A stretch of DNA of 64,000 nt, taken from the NCBI GenBank assembly GCA_000985875.1, contig CCRI01000009.1:124001-188000 (forward strand). The letters are read 5' to 3'. This stretch comes from Neorhizobium galegae bv. officinalis (GTDB taxonomy: Bacteria > Pseudomonadota > Alphaproteobacteria > Rhizobiales > Rhizobiaceae). Positions within the stretch are counted from its first letter, which is position 1; every line of letters starts with the position of its first letter. A model generated the notes under the pieces. The model saw only the letters and a list, made by a program, of their open reading frames with translations, was not told the origin of the DNA and did not search any database. The position numbers and the translations under genes were made by a program. This document shows positions 9,564 through 18,309 of the stretch, in pieces.

Positions 9564-10148
9564 ATGCTGAAACGCCTTTCGCTCACCGCCACCATTCTTG
9601 CCGCCGCCACCGCACCCGCCTTTGCGCATCTCGATCCGGCGGAGCACGGTTCGTTTCTCGCCGGTTTCTCCCATCCGCTTTTTGGCGCCGACCATATCCT
9701 GGTCATGGTCGCCGTTGGCCTGTGGGCGGCACAGATCGCGAGCGGCAGCAGCCGCAATGCCCTGTGGATAATCCCCCTGGCCTTCGTCGGCACAATGGCC
9801 GGCGGCTTCCTGCTCGCGCTCGGCGCCGCCGGCCTTCCCTTCGTCGAACCGGCAATCCTCGCCTCGGTGATCGGGCTTGGCCTGCTCGTCGCAACCGCGG
9901 TGAAACTGCCGGTTTCGGCAGCCGCGGCCATCGTCGGCCTCTTCGCATTGTTCCACGGCCACGCCCATGGAGGCGAACTCGGCTCGGCAGGCGCGTTGCA
10001 GTTCGGCACCGGCTTCATGATCGCCACCGCCTTGCTCCATGCAGCCGGCATCGCGCTCGGCCTCGGCATCGCCCGATTCAGCCCTTACATCGCCCGTATC
10101 CTCGGCGCAGGAACAGCACTTCTCGGCCTGTCGCTGGCCTTTGCCTGA
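9564..10148 (+). CDS. HupE/UreJ family membrane protein
   Basis: 194 residues: signal peptide ending ATAPAFA, then HLDPAEHGSFLAGFSHPLFGADHILVMVAVGLWA, the metal-binding His-rich first segment of HupE/UreJ. About six membrane helices follow, with a second His cluster LFHGHAHGGEL. The family moves nickel or cobalt, often for hydrogenase or urease. No such enzymes are in the window, so the metal is inferred. The ATG at 9564 directly precedes the signal peptide. Confidence 0.88.
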   Translation: MLKRLSLTATILAAATAPAFAHLDPAEHGSFLAGFSHPLFGADHILVMVAVGLWAAQIASGSSRNALWIIPLAFVGTMAGGFLLALGAAGLPFVEPAILASVIGLGLLVATAVKLPVSAAAAIVGLFALFHGHAHGGELGSAGALQFGTGFMIATALLHAAGIALGLGIARFSPYIARILGAGTALLGLSLAFA

Positions 10149-10245
10149 GCCCGAAGATTACCGAAATGTAAGGGATTCCGGCTTTGAAATGCCGGAATCC
10201 CTGCTTACCTTCCTGGTGACGGCAAACGCCCGCAAGGAGGCAAAC

Positions 10246-11109
10246 ATGTCACCGGAAGAACGCCAGCTTCTGACCGCCCTTTTCGACCGCATCCGCACCG
10301 CCGCCGCAACCCCGCGCGACCGAGATGCGGAGACCTTGATAGACCAGGCAACCCGCGAACAGCCCTACGCCACCTACTATCTGGCCCAGGCCGTGATCGT
10401 GCAGGAAAAGGGCCTGGAAGCTGCCGCCAACCATATCAAGGAACTGGAAGACCGCGTCCACCAACTCGAAGCGGAGACAAGCGAACATCACCGCGCCGAA
10501 CAGAGCGGCGGGTTCCTGAACTCGATCTTCGGCAGCGGTCAGGCCCAGCAGCCTGCGGCCCCGCAGCGGGCTCTCCGGACCGGTCCCGGTCCCCAGGCAG
10601 GTCCCCAATCCGGGCCGTGGGGTGCCGCCCCACGTCAGAGTTACCGCACCGGCAGCGATTATGACGACGGTTATCGTGCGCCTCCGCCCTCCGCCGCCCC
10701 CTGGAGTGGCCAGACGTCCGTTCCGTCGGCCGGCGGCGGCTTCCTGCGCGGCGCTTTGGGAACTGCAGCCGGCGTCGCGGGCGGCATGCTGCTCGCCAAT
10801 TCACTGTCGGGCATCTTTGGCAGCCATATGTCGTCCCTGGGCTTGGGCTCGCCTCTTGCCGGTGCGAACCCGTCCGGCAGCGGCAACGCCCCGGCCGAGG
10901 AAACCGTCATCAACAACAATTATTTCGGGGATGACGCGATCCGCCAGGCCTCGGATGGCAATGCCCCCGCCAACAGCAATGATGCCGCCGACAAATCCGG
11001 CTCGAACGAGGGCTGGCACCAAGCCGATTACGTCGACGACGATTTTTCCGACGACCAGGCGGATTTCGACAACAGCGATATCGGCAGCGACGATTCGATG
11101 GACGTGTGA
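10246..11109 (+). CDS. DUF2076 domain-containing protein
   Basis: 287 residues. The start MSPEERQLLTALFDRIRTAA and the YATYYLAQAVIVQEKGLEAA segment define DUF2076. A coiled-coil stretch (~70-90) follows, then a Gly/Pro/Ala-rich region, a hydrophobic FLRGALGTAAGVAGGMLLANSLSGIF segment (~170-195), and a very acidic tail ending DDSMDV. The function is unknown. The ATG at 10246 has AAGGAGG eight bases upstream, so longer in-frame starts are rejected. Confidence 0.88.
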   Translation: MSPEERQLLTALFDRIRTAAATPRDRDAETLIDQATREQPYATYYLAQAVIVQEKGLEAAANHIKELEDRVHQLEAETSEHHRAEQSGGFLNSIFGSGQAQQPAAPQRALRTGPGPQAGPQSGPWGAAPRQSYRTGSDYDDGYRAPPPSAAPWSGQTSVPSAGGGFLRGALGTAAGVAGGMLLANSLSGIFGSHMSSLGLGSPLAGANPSGSGNAPAEETVINNNYFGDDAIRQASDGNAPANSNDAADKSGSNEGWHQADYVDDDFSDDQADFDNSDIGSDDSMDV

Positions 11110-11218
11110 GTGGGGCGGAGGGCCTATCTTCTAGGTGGGAGGGGCTGGCGGATTGCAACATCAATGTCAATCGCACGCCACACTCGCTCGGTTTCGAGGA
11201 GCCTGCCGCACCCATCCC

Positions 11219-11300
11219 GGCGCTTCGCTTTAGCTCAGCGCGTTCGGCGCTCAAAACGCTCCACTGGAGCGTTTTGCCGGCAAGCCGTCGCGCCTCACCC
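11219..11300. repeat. Dispersed repeat with terminator-like hairpin, copy 1 (3' of queF)
   Basis: An 82-bp block that recurs near 23.3-23.5 kb. It holds a perfect 25-nt hairpin at 11252-11276 (CAAAACGCTCCA, one base, then its complement) with T-runs in both directions. The shared sequence runs up to and across the queF stop codon (TCACCC). It probably serves as a transcription terminator. Confidence 0.75.
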
Positions 11301-11759
11301 ACGTCCCCGATACGTCGCAACCCCCTGCTCCGGCAGCCAGACGCCGGCCGGAGCCTCGCCCGTCTGCCAGAACACGTCGATCGGGATGCCGCCGCGCGGA
11401 TACCAGTAGGCACCGATCCTGAGCCACTTCGGGGCGAGCAGGTCTACGATCCGCTTGGCGATATAGATCGAGCAGTCCTCGTGGAACGCGCCGTGGTTCC
11501 GGAACGAATGCAGGAACAGCTTCAGCGACTTCGACTCCACCAGGAACCCGTCCGGAATGTAGTCGATGACGATATGCGCGAAGTCCGGCTGGCCGGTCAT
11601 CGGGCAGATCGAGGTGAATTCCGGCGCCGTGAAGCGCACCACGTAATCGGTGCCCTGGTTGCCGTTCGGCACCTTTTCCAGCACTGCGGTTTCGGGGCTC
11701 TGCGGAGCCTCCACCTGGGATCCGAGCTGCGAGAGCCCGCTGACATCAGTCATCGTCAT
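11295..11759 (-). CDS. queF: NADPH-dependent 7-cyano-7-deazaguanine reductase
   Basis: Reduces the nitrile preQ0 to preQ1 in queuosine tRNA modification. 154 residues, the short unimodular form. Catalytic Cys52 ([12 protein letters not shown]) with Asp59, and the QueF motif ESKSLKL (75-81) that binds NADPH, are all present. The ATG overlaps the stop codon of the cation transporter gene by four bases (ATGA), so the two are translated as an operon. Its 3' end abuts a dispersed hairpin repeat. Confidence 0.95.
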   Translation of the reverse strand: MTMTDVSGLSQLGSQVEAPQSPETAVLEKVPNGNQGTDYVVRFTAPEFTSICPMTGQPDFAHIVIDYIPDGFLVESKSLKLFLHSFRNHGAFHEDCSIYIAKRIVDLLAPKWLRIGAYWYPRGGIPIDVFWQTGEAPAGVWLPEQGVATYRGRG

Positions 11760-12670
11760 TTGCCTGTTCCTTCGAATTCGACCTTCCGTCCATGCGGATT
11801 TTCGCTTTCCGGCTCCACATGGATCGCCAATGTGGCGCCCGCAATAATCCCTTTGATCGCATCTTCCAAGCGGTCGCAGATCACATGCGCCTGTTCGACG
11901 CTCATGTCGGCCGGCACGACCAGATGGAAATCGATGAAGGCCGCGGCCCCGGCCCGGCGCGACTTGAGATCATGGACGCCGAGCGCGCCGACCGAATGGG
12001 TGGCGATCGCCTCGCGCACCGCCGCCTCCTCGTCCGGCTCCAGCGCCCGATCCATCAGCCCCCCGATGGAATGGATGATCATCTTGTAGCCCTGCCAGAG
12101 AATGTTGATCGCGACCAGGATGGCGAGCACCGGGTCGAGGATCGCATACCCTGTTGCAATAGCCAGGATGAGGCCGGCGAAGACCCCGGCCGAGGTGACC
12201 ACGTCGGACATGATGTGCTGGCCGTCGGCCGCCATCGCCGGCGAATAATGGGCGGTGCCGACCCGGATCAGGGTTGTTGCCCAGAATGCGTTGATGACCG
12301 CTGCAAGCCCGTTGATCGCAAGGCCGAGCACCGGCGCATCCGGAAGTCTCGGCGCCCAAAGCCCGTCCCAGGCTTCGCTGATGATCAGGATCGCCGCGAC
12401 GATGATCAGCCCGCCCTCGACCACCGCCGACATATATTCCGCCTTGTGATGGCCGAACTGGTGGTCGTGGTCGGCCGGCCGCTGCGCATAGCGGATGACG
12501 AAATAGGCGATGAAGGCGGCAGCGACGTTGACGAAGGATTCCAGCCCGTCCGACAGCAGCGCGACGGAACCCGTCACCCACCACGCCAGCATCTTCAAGG
12601 ACATGACGCCGAGCGACACCGGCATGCCCCAGAAGGCCAGCCGCTCGACGATTTTGACTTCCCTCGCCAC
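11756..12670 (-). CDS. Cation diffusion facilitator (CDF) family transporter
   Basis: 304-residue inner-membrane metal exporter. The N-terminal half has about six helices with the metal-site residues of the family ([17 protein letters not shown] and [14 protein letters not shown]); a cytosolic domain follows ([19 protein letters not shown]). A His-rich [12 protein letters not shown] lies between helices. The metal (Zn, Fe, Mn or Co) cannot be told. The GTG at 12668-12670 is chosen because GGAAGA lies just upstream; an upstream reading through a hairpin is unlikely. It overlaps queF by four bases. Confidence 0.88.
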   Translation of the reverse strand: MAREVKIVERLAFWGMPVSLGVMSLKMLAWWVTGSVALLSDGLESFVNVAAAFIAYFVIRYAQRPADHDHQFGHHKAEYMSAVVEGGLIIVAAILIISEAWDGLWAPRLPDAPVLGLAINGLAAVINAFWATTLIRVGTAHYSPAMAADGQHIMSDVVTSAGVFAGLILAIATGYAILDPVLAILVAINILWQGYKMIIHSIGGLMDRALEPDEEAAVREAIATHSVGALGVHDLKSRRAGAAAFIDFHLVVPADMSVEQAHVICDRLEDAIKGIIAGATLAIHVEPESENPHGRKVEFEGTGK

Positions 12671-12725
12671 GATGTCTTCCTTTTTGCGCGTGCGAATGAT
12701 TTGCAGGACCGGAGGCCCAAAACGG

Positions 12726-12766
12726 CGAAACCGCCGCAGCGAGATGGTCTCGCTGCGGCGGTTTCG
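12726..12766. terminator. Perfect 19-bp hairpin between the GNAT gene and the CDF gene
   Basis: Arms CGAAACCGCCGCAGCGAGA and its exact complement around a three-base loop. On the minus strand it is followed by CCGTTTT, so it most likely ends the trpE(G)-Imm50-GNAT transcript. It also lies about 55 bp before the CDF start codon. Confidence 0.65.
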
Positions 12767-12895
12767 GATGAGCTGCATATGGCGCAGATGAGCGAGTTTG
12801 TCAAAGGGCCGGCTGGAGGAATCCGGCCTTGTCGGAGGGCATCGCGGCGGCCACGTCCTCCTCCTCTTCGAGGTGCCGTCAGCCTACCGGTCCAC

Positions 12896-13402
12896 CTACC
12901 CGAAGACCACCGCCATGCTGATACTGTCGATATGCCGACCGTCGATCCTCACCGCATCCCGCGCCACACCCTCGCGCACGAAACCGACCTTTTCGTAAAG
13001 TGCGATGGCGCGCAGATTGTCCGCGTGCACATGCAGCTCGACGCGGTGGAAGCCGCGTTCGCGGGCCTGCCCGACCGCAGCGCGGATCAGCCGCGTGCCG
13101 AGCCCCTTGTCGCGGTAGCCGGGGATGATCCCCATGCCGAGCGTGCCGCAATGGGCATGGATCGAACGCGGATGCCGGCGGATGTCGCACCAGCCGACCA
13201 CCTCCCCGCCGACAATGGCAACGACCTGCGGATGGCCGTTCTCGATGTTGTCGAGCACGAAGGGCCGCACGTCTTCAAGCGGCGGCGCCTCCAGGAAGCT
13301 CAGGTACTTTCGCTCGCACGAGACCGTGTCGAGAGCCCTGTGAAAGCTCTCGACATGCTCCTCGCGGATGGATTCGATCGGGATGGCGGCTGCAGATGTC
13401 AT
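12896..13402 (-). CDS. GNAT family N-acetyltransferase
   Basis: 168 residues. The acetyl-CoA binding motif is visible as LGMGIIPGYRDKGLGTRLI, then ALYEKVGFVREG near the end, both standard GNAT signatures. It resembles RimI/YhhY-type acetyltransferases, but the substrate is unknown. It is the last gene of an apparent operon with trpE(G) and an Imm50-like gene, five bases after the latter. The ATG is at 13400-13402; the longer frame overlaps the upstream gene too far. Confidence 0.88.
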   Translation of the reverse strand: MTSAAAIPIESIREEHVESFHRALDTVSCERKYLSFLEAPPLEDVRPFVLDNIENGHPQVVAIVGGEVVGWCDIRRHPRSIHAHCGTLGMGIIPGYRDKGLGTRLIRAAVGQARERGFHRVELHVHADNLRAIALYEKVGFVREGVARDAVRIDGRHIDSISMAVVFG

Positions 13403-13407
13403 GTGTC

Positions 13408-13839
13408 TTAGTCCAGAAATTCGATTCTTTCGATATTCGCCCGGATCATCCCATAAGCTCCGAAGCAAGGCGCCAGGGTGATTTCGAACTCACCCAACTG
13501 CACGCCCGTCCCCGATTCCCACGGCTCGATCCGGCGTTCTTTCGTACGTCGGATTATTAGCCGGTTGATGACGTTCTGCTGGCTGAAGCCGTTGAGATTG
13601 ACGTCAATCCACCGGTTCAAAGTGAACCCAACGAGCGCCCGCCTCGGCTCCCCTGCGACCTTCAGAACAAGAGTGCTCGTTCCCGACCGGTCGAGCGTGA
13701 GGCTGACGACTTCCGCATCATGGAAATCCGCCACGCCGCCCAGTTGCGCCAGCAAATCCGGGCCGCCGGGTATTGTGCCCAGCAGCGCGGTTGTCTCGTC
13801 CAGCTCGTCCCCAATGCCATCCGGCGAAAAGGCCGACAC
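13408..13839 (-). CDS. Imm50-like immunity-family protein
   Basis: 143 residues with the segment LGGVADFHDAEVVSLTLDRSG, which looks like the start of the Imm50 family (contact-dependent toxin immunity relatives). The rest is beta-rich, ending NIERIEFLD. No toxin gene is in sight. The GTG start is three bases after the trpE(G) stop codon, so it is co-transcribed with tryptophan synthesis genes. The family call rests on one short motif and is tentative; the gene itself is well supported by its spacing. Confidence 0.65.
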   Translation of the reverse strand: MSAFSPDGIGDELDETTALLGTIPGGPDLLAQLGGVADFHDAEVVSLTLDRSGTSTLVLKVAGEPRRALVGFTLNRWIDVNLNGFSQQNVINRLIIRRTKERRIEPWESGTGVQLGEFEITLAPCFGAYGMIRANIERIEFLD

Positions 13840-13842
13840 GGC

Positions 13843-16032
13843 TCACGCCGCCTGGGTCTTCGCCCGCCGTGACAGATGCGCCACGACGTTCTCGATCATC
13901 CGCATGCCGGCATCGCCGCCGAGCGTCATGATCGATTCAGGGTGGAACTGCACGGCCGCCACCGGCTCCTTGACGTGCTCGATGCCCATGATCGTGCCGT
14001 CTTCGCTTTCGGCGGTGATCATGAAATCCGGATGCAGCGTCTTCGGATCGGCGAAGATCGAATGATAGCGCCCGACGGTCACTTCCTTCGCGAGCCCCGA
14101 GAAGACGATGCCCGGTTCCAGGACGCGGATGCGCGACGGCTTGCCGTGCATCGGCACCGCCAGATGCCTCAGCTCCCCGCCATAGGCCTCGGCGAGCGCC
14201 TGCAGGCCGAGGCAGACACCGAAGATCGGCAGGCCTTTAGAGCGGGCCATCTTGATCGTCGCCTTGCAGTCGAAATCCTTCGGATTGCCGGGACCGGGCG
14301 ACAGCACGACGAGGTCCGGATCGAAACGGTCGAACACCTCTTCCGGCACCGGCGTGCGCACGGTCGAGACGGTGGCGCCGGTCTGGCGGAAATAGTTGGC
14401 AAGCGTATGGACGAAACTGTCCTCGTGGTCGACGAGCAGGATCTTGACCCCCTGCCCCACCCGCGCCACGTCGCGGGCGACCTTGGCCGCATTGCCGGCC
14501 CTTGCATCACGGATCGCTGTCAGCATGGCAGACGCCTTCAGTTCGGTTTCAGCCTCTTCCTCGTTCGGATCGCTGTCGTTGAGCAGCGTTGCGCCGGCAC
14601 GCACTTCGGCAATGCCGTCCTTGATGCGGATCGTGCGCAGCGTCAGACCGGTATTCATGTCGCCGTTGAAGCCGACCATGCCGATCGCCCCGCCATACCA
14701 GGCGCGCGGGCTCTTTTCATGGTTCTCGATAAACCGCATCGCCCAAAGTTTTGGCGCACCGGTGACGGTGACGGCCCAGGCATGGCTGAGGAAACCGTCG
14801 AACGCATCCATGTCTGGCCTGAGCCGGCCTTCGATATGGTCGACGGTGTGGATGAGCCGAGAATACATCTCGATCTGTCGGCGGCCGATCACCTTCACCG
14901 AACCCGGCTCGCAGACACGGCTTTTGTCGTTGCGGTCGACATCCGAGCACATGGTGAGCTCGGACTCATCCTTCTTCGAGTTCAGCAGCTTGAGGATCTG
15001 TTCCGAGTCGGCGATCGGATCCTCGCCGCGCTTGATCGTGCCGGAAATCGGGCAGGTCTCGATGCGCCGGCCCGACACCCGCACGAACATTTCCGGCGAA
15101 GCGCCGACCAGATATTCCTGGTGGCCGAGATTGATGAAGAAGGAATAGGGCGACGGATTGATCGCCTTCAGCCGGTTGGAGATTTCCGAGGGCTTCGAGT
15201 CGCAGCGCTCCATGAACTTCTGGCCCGGCACCACCTCGAACAGGTCGCCGCGCCGGAAACTTTCCTTCGCCTTGGTGACGAGGGCGGCATATTCGCCGGG
15301 ACGATGGTCGCCCTTCGGCGGGATCGTATCGTTGCGCTGGAACGGATCGGGCGCGATCTCCTGGTCCTTGCCTTCCGTGGTCACCCCATCCTTGGAAAAG
15401 TCGTAGCGGTCGATCCAGGCCTTGGCCGCATGGTGGTCGACGACGAGGATCTCGTCGGGCAGGAACAGAACCATGTCGCGCTGGTCTTCCGGCCGCTGCA
15501 TCGAAAGCTTGATCGCATCGAACTGGAAGGCGAGGTCGTAGCCAAAGGCGCCGAACAGGCCGATCGCCGAATCCGCCTCCGAATGGAACAGGTCGACGAT
15601 CGCCCGCAGCACGGAAAACACCGTCGGCATCTTCGAGCGCTCTTCCTCGGTGAAGACACGGGTCGGCTCGTTGACGGTGAGGTCGAGGCGGCGGTCCGTC
15701 CGCGCCCCGAGCGTCAGGTCGGCCACCGTCTTCAGCTTGTCGGCGACGAAACCGAGCAGCACCTCGCCGCGGCCGTTGAAGGCCTCGATCCACACCTTGC
15801 GGCCATTCGAGGAAATCCCGAGTGGCGGATCGGCGATCGCCGTGTCCCAGCGGGTGTAACGGCCCGGATATTCGTAGTTGGAGGAGAACACCGCGCCGCG
15901 CCGTTCGTCGAGCCTGTCAACATAGGAGGAAATCGCATCCGCATAGGGTGCGGCGCGCCGCTGCCGGCTGACCGCAATCCCGCCCCTCGTCTCGTAAACC
16001 TCCGAACCGTCATCCCGAATGATCGTTACCAT
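13843..16032 (-). CDS. trpE: Anthranilate synthase, fused components I and II
   Basis: 729-residue TrpE(G) fusion, the form found in rhizobia. It turns chorismate and glutamine into anthranilate. The TrpE part spans ~1-510 ([57 protein letters not shown]). A class I glutamine amidotransferase follows from ~530, with its nucleophile in FGVCLGLQA (~607) and FHPES near the end. It is preceded by a Trp leader peptide and an intrinsic terminator, so attenuation by charged tRNA-Trp is expected. Two small genes follow in the same operon. Confidence 0.96.
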   Translation of the reverse strand: MVTIIRDDGSEVYETRGGIAVSRQRRAAPYADAISSYVDRLDERRGAVFSSNYEYPGRYTRWDTAIADPPLGISSNGRKVWIEAFNGRGEVLLGFVADKLKTVADLTLGARTDRRLDLTVNEPTRVFTEEERSKMPTVFSVLRAIVDLFHSEADSAIGLFGAFGYDLAFQFDAIKLSMQRPEDQRDMVLFLPDEILVVDHHAAKAWIDRYDFSKDGVTTEGKDQEIAPDPFQRNDTIPPKGDHRPGEYAALVTKAKESFRRGDLFEVVPGQKFMERCDSKPSEISNRLKAINPSPYSFFINLGHQEYLVGASPEMFVRVSGRRIETCPISGTIKRGEDPIADSEQILKLLNSKKDESELTMCSDVDRNDKSRVCEPGSVKVIGRRQIEMYSRLIHTVDHIEGRLRPDMDAFDGFLSHAWAVTVTGAPKLWAMRFIENHEKSPRAWYGGAIGMVGFNGDMNTGLTLRTIRIKDGIAEVRAGATLLNDSDPNEEEAETELKASAMLTAIRDARAGNAAKVARDVARVGQGVKILLVDHEDSFVHTLANYFRQTGATVSTVRTPVPEEVFDRFDPDLVVLSPGPGNPKDFDCKATIKMARSKGLPIFGVCLGLQALAEAYGGELRHLAVPMHGKPSRIRVLEPGIVFSGLAKEVTVGRYHSIFADPKTLHPDFMITAESEDGTIMGIEHVKEPVAAVQFHPESIMTLGGDAGMRMIENVVAHLSRRAKTQAA

Positions 16033-16077
16033 TGTCCTGCCTCTCCAATGTCTTTGCCCGGGTCCCTGCGGCGGATA

Positions 16078-16110
16078 ACAAAAAAGCCGCCTCGGGTTCC
16101 GGGCGGCTTG
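16078..16110 (-). terminator. trp attenuator terminator
   Basis: On the minus strand: AAGCCGCC, a loop, GGCGGCTT and a run of six or more Ts. It lies between the Trp leader and trpE(G). Read-through should depend on ribosome stalling at the two Trp codons. Confidence 0.88.
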
Positions 16111-16135
16111 TGGTCTTGTCGATGGACATGACTGG

Positions 16136-16189
16136 TCAAGGCCGCGTTGAGCGAGCCGGCCACCAGTTAGCGATGTTCATCGAGTTCAT
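16136..16189 (-). CDS. trpL: trp operon leader peptide
   Basis: Seventeen-residue [20 protein letters not shown] with adjacent Trp codons. It matches the layout of the S. meliloti trpL leader (14 residues ending WWWAR), but with two Trp instead of three and a few residues beyond the PAR. ATGs at 16192, 16189 and 16180 are all in frame. A sigma-70-like promoter just upstream places the transcript start at or next to the first ATG, so the message may be leaderless. Confidence 0.85.
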   Translation of the reverse strand: MNSMNIANWWPARSTRP

Positions 16190-16200
16190 CATGGGCCGAA

Positions 16201-16229
16201 TTGTTAGCTGGGGTTTTTGAACGGTGCAA
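16201..16229 (-). promoter_or_regulatory. Candidate trpL promoter
   Basis: Minus strand -35 TTGCAC (16224-16229), a 17-bp spacer, then -10 TAACAA (16201-16206). The predicted start of transcription, 6-7 bases on, falls at the tandem ATGs of trpL. Confidence 0.5.
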
Positions 16230-16342
16230 GCGAATTTCCATGACCCGGAAACAGAATTCTGGCGCTCCGATGCGACCAAAACCGGCGAGCGGCGTTTATC
16301 GTCCCTCAAGGGTCGAAGAAACCCATCCGAGAAGGATACGGC

Positions 16343-17557
16343 ATGCAGCATTCGTGGATCGCAATTCTGGCAGGCCTGCCCTTGATCATTGGGGCCGGAT
16401 TGCCGCCCGAAAGACCGATACCGCAGGCGCAACATTCCGGCGTCCCGGCGGACGTCGTGGAGGTGAACTTCCTGACCCGCCTTCTGGACGACGGATCGCG
16501 TGAACGTGCACCGCGTCGCCGCGCGTCCCCACGATCGCAGGCACGCGGTGCAGTTCCGCTACCACCCGCGCCGGAAAACGTTCCCCTGCCGATCCCGAAA
16601 CCGGTCGGAGAAGCGGGGAATCCGGCTGAAGCACCTCAGCAGGCGGACAACACCGCCGACAAGCCGGTCGTTCAGGAGGCCCTGCCACCTGTGGCGCAGA
16701 ACCGGCCGGGCGAAAACCCGCAAGGCCCGCCCCCAAGCCCGCCTGTCGTCGAGCAGCCCGGCACGGCCTTAGAACCGGCACATCAGGCAGAAGTTCCAAC
16801 GCCCTTGCCGAAACCGGGTACCGCGGCTGCCGGCCAGCAGACGACCGACAAACCAGCGGCGGCACCGGAACAGGATGCAGCCAAGCCGGAAGAGGCCAAA
16901 CCGAACGAGACCAAGGCCGACGCCCCGGACGCCAAGGAAGACGGCAAGCAACCGGACGAGCAGAGGGCAGAAGCTCCACCCCCGCCGCCGTTCGTCAAGG
17001 AAGACCCCGAGGAGCTGAAGGCCTGCCTTGCCGATTTAACCTCGCTAGGCGCCAAGTTCGAGCCGAACGATCCGATCGACGACGGCAATGGCTGCGGCAT
17101 CGAAAGCCCGATCGACGTCACCGAGGTTCTGCCCGGCGTCTCACTTGGCGGCGCGACGATGCGCTGCAAGACGGCGGTCTCGATGGCCCACTGGCTGAAG
17201 GACACGGTCCAGCCGGCGCTCAACATCGCCATGCCGGGCCGCAGGATCACCGGCCTCGTGCCCGGCTCCACCTATGCCTGCCGCCTGCGCAACAGCGCCT
17301 CGACGGGCAAGATTTCCGAACACGCCCGCGGCAACGCCTTCGACGTCGCCGCCTTCAAGCTCGACAACGGCGAGAAGATGGAGATGAAGCCGCGGACCGA
17401 GGACTCCACGATGGAAGGCGCCTTCCAGCGCACCGCGACAGCAGGCGCCTGCCTCCACTTCACCACCGTCCTGTCACCGGGCAGCGACGCGGCCCACCAG
17501 AACCATCTGCACCTGGACGTGTTGGAGCGGAAGGATGGGTATCGGTATTGTCGGTAG
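16343..17557 (+). CDS. Extensin-like family protein (secreted)
   Basis: 404 residues. An N-terminal hydrophobic segment (WIAILAGLPLIIGAGL) suggests a signal or anchor. Residues ~40-220 are a long low-complexity Pro/Ala/Glu/Lys linker, likely spanning the periplasm or wall. The C-terminal ~180 residues form the extensin-like domain: CGIESPIDVTEVLPGV, YACRLRNSASTGKISEHARGNAFDVAAF, and HLHLDVLERKDGYRYCR. The family is related to D-Ala-D-Ala peptidase folds (His/Asp in SEHARGNAFDV), so a cell-wall role is inferred. Confidence 0.88.
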   Translation: MQHSWIAILAGLPLIIGAGLPPERPIPQAQHSGVPADVVEVNFLTRLLDDGSRERAPRRRASPRSQARGAVPLPPAPENVPLPIPKPVGEAGNPAEAPQQADNTADKPVVQEALPPVAQNRPGENPQGPPPSPPVVEQPGTALEPAHQAEVPTPLPKPGTAAAGQQTTDKPAAAPEQDAAKPEEAKPNETKADAPDAKEDGKQPDEQRAEAPPPPPFVKEDPEELKACLADLTSLGAKFEPNDPIDDGNGCGIESPIDVTEVLPGVSLGGATMRCKTAVSMAHWLKDTVQPALNIAMPGRRITGLVPGSTYACRLRNSASTGKISEHARGNAFDVAAFKLDNGEKMEMKPRTEDSTMEGAFQRTATAGACLHFTTVLSPGSDAAHQNHLHLDVLERKDGYRYCR

Positions 17558-17614
17558 GTGATTCCGGGGTCTATCGCGCAACAGTTTTCGTCCCCCTGCC
17601 GAAGCCTGAGCCAT

Positions 17615-18178
17615 CTAGCCTCCGGCGTTTGCCTTCCGGTGGATCGCCACGCTGAGCCAGATTGCCGACAGCAGGAAATAAAAGGCGCCGAAACCCGCAT
17701 AGGGAACGATATCGAGGATAGAGGGCATAGCGGTGCCGAGGGACCTCGTGATCATGAAGCCCCCGGCCAGGGTCGACTGGGCGCCGCTGAGGATCATGAC
17801 CCACTGTGCGCCATAGGCTCGCCACCTTCGCACGCCGGTATAAAGCTGCAGCAGGCCCGACACGATGGCCCAGACGCCGAACACGGCCAGAACCGCGTGC
17901 ATGTCCCGCATGACTGCCAGAATGACCGCGGCCGTCGTGATCGAGCTGACGGCAACGTTCAAGGCCTGGGATAAATTGGCTTTCATCCCGCCGTTCGATC
18001 GGGCATCGATCAGGTTGGCGATGGCATCCCAGGCGGGATAGATCACCAGCAGCAACGATGCCAAGGCCGCCTGCCCGCCGAAGAGGAGGGCGAGAGCGAT
18101 CCACGCGACCGAGAAAAACCCACGAACAAAGTAGTAAGACCGCAACCATTGGGTCTGGGGCGAGGTTTCATTTGACAC
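17615..18178 (-). CDS. DUF308 family membrane protein
   Basis: 187 residues with six predicted helices (for example FFSVAWIALALLFGGQAALASLLLVIYP and AGFGAFYFLLSAIWLSVAI), an HdeD/DUF308-like layout. Function unknown; relatives respond to acid or envelope stress. The GTG start at 18176-18178 has AAGGAG six bases upstream, and this Shine-Dalgarno is itself part of a 42-bp palindrome. It is divergent from a TetR gene, which probably represses it. Confidence 0.83.
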   Translation of the reverse strand: MSNETSPQTQWLRSYYFVRGFFSVAWIALALLFGGQAALASLLLVIYPAWDAIANLIDARSNGGMKANLSQALNVAVSSITTAAVILAVMRDMHAVLAVFGVWAIVSGLLQLYTGVRRWRAYGAQWVMILSGAQSTLAGGFMITRSLGTAMPSILDIVPYAGFGAFYFLLSAIWLSVAIHRKANAGG

Positions 18179-18184
18179 AACAAT

Positions 18185-18226
18185 CTCCTTATTTGTCTAC
18201 CTACTAGTAGATAGACAAATAAGGAG
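18185..18226. promoter_or_regulatory. 42-bp near-perfect palindrome, probable TetR operator
   Basis: Outer arms CTCCTTATTTGTCT / AGACAAATAAGGAG (14 bp, perfect) around the palindromic core CTACTAGTAG, with one mismatched pair overall. It covers the DUF308 Shine-Dalgarno and probable -10; TTGACT (the -35) lies just outside at 18227-18232. Confidence 0.82.
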
Positions 18227-18287
18227 AGTCAACCCGCCCGGTGGAATGTCCTGAGAACGGGCTGTGAAGCCAAGCTTGACAGCCTCT

Positions 18288-18301
18288 CTACCAAAAGGTA
18301 G
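18288..18301. promoter_or_regulatory. Second inverted repeat before the tetR gene
   Basis: CTACC-AAAA-GGTAG, echoing the CTAC/GTAG core of the big palindrome. It lies 12-22 bp after a TTGACA (18276-18281) and nine bases before the tetR ATG, a position suited to autorepression. Confidence 0.55.
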
Positions 18302-18309
18302 GCGACGTC

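Noticed and set aside
12671..12895. preQ1 riboswitch upstream of the CDF-queF operon
   Set aside because: I looked for the preQ1-I purine-rich tail and pseudoknot pattern and did not see it; only simple hairpins are present.
13876..16131. 751-codon plus-strand frame over trpE(G)
   Set aside because: Antisense shadow; no recognisable domain, composition dominated by Arg/Asp/His as in other shadows.
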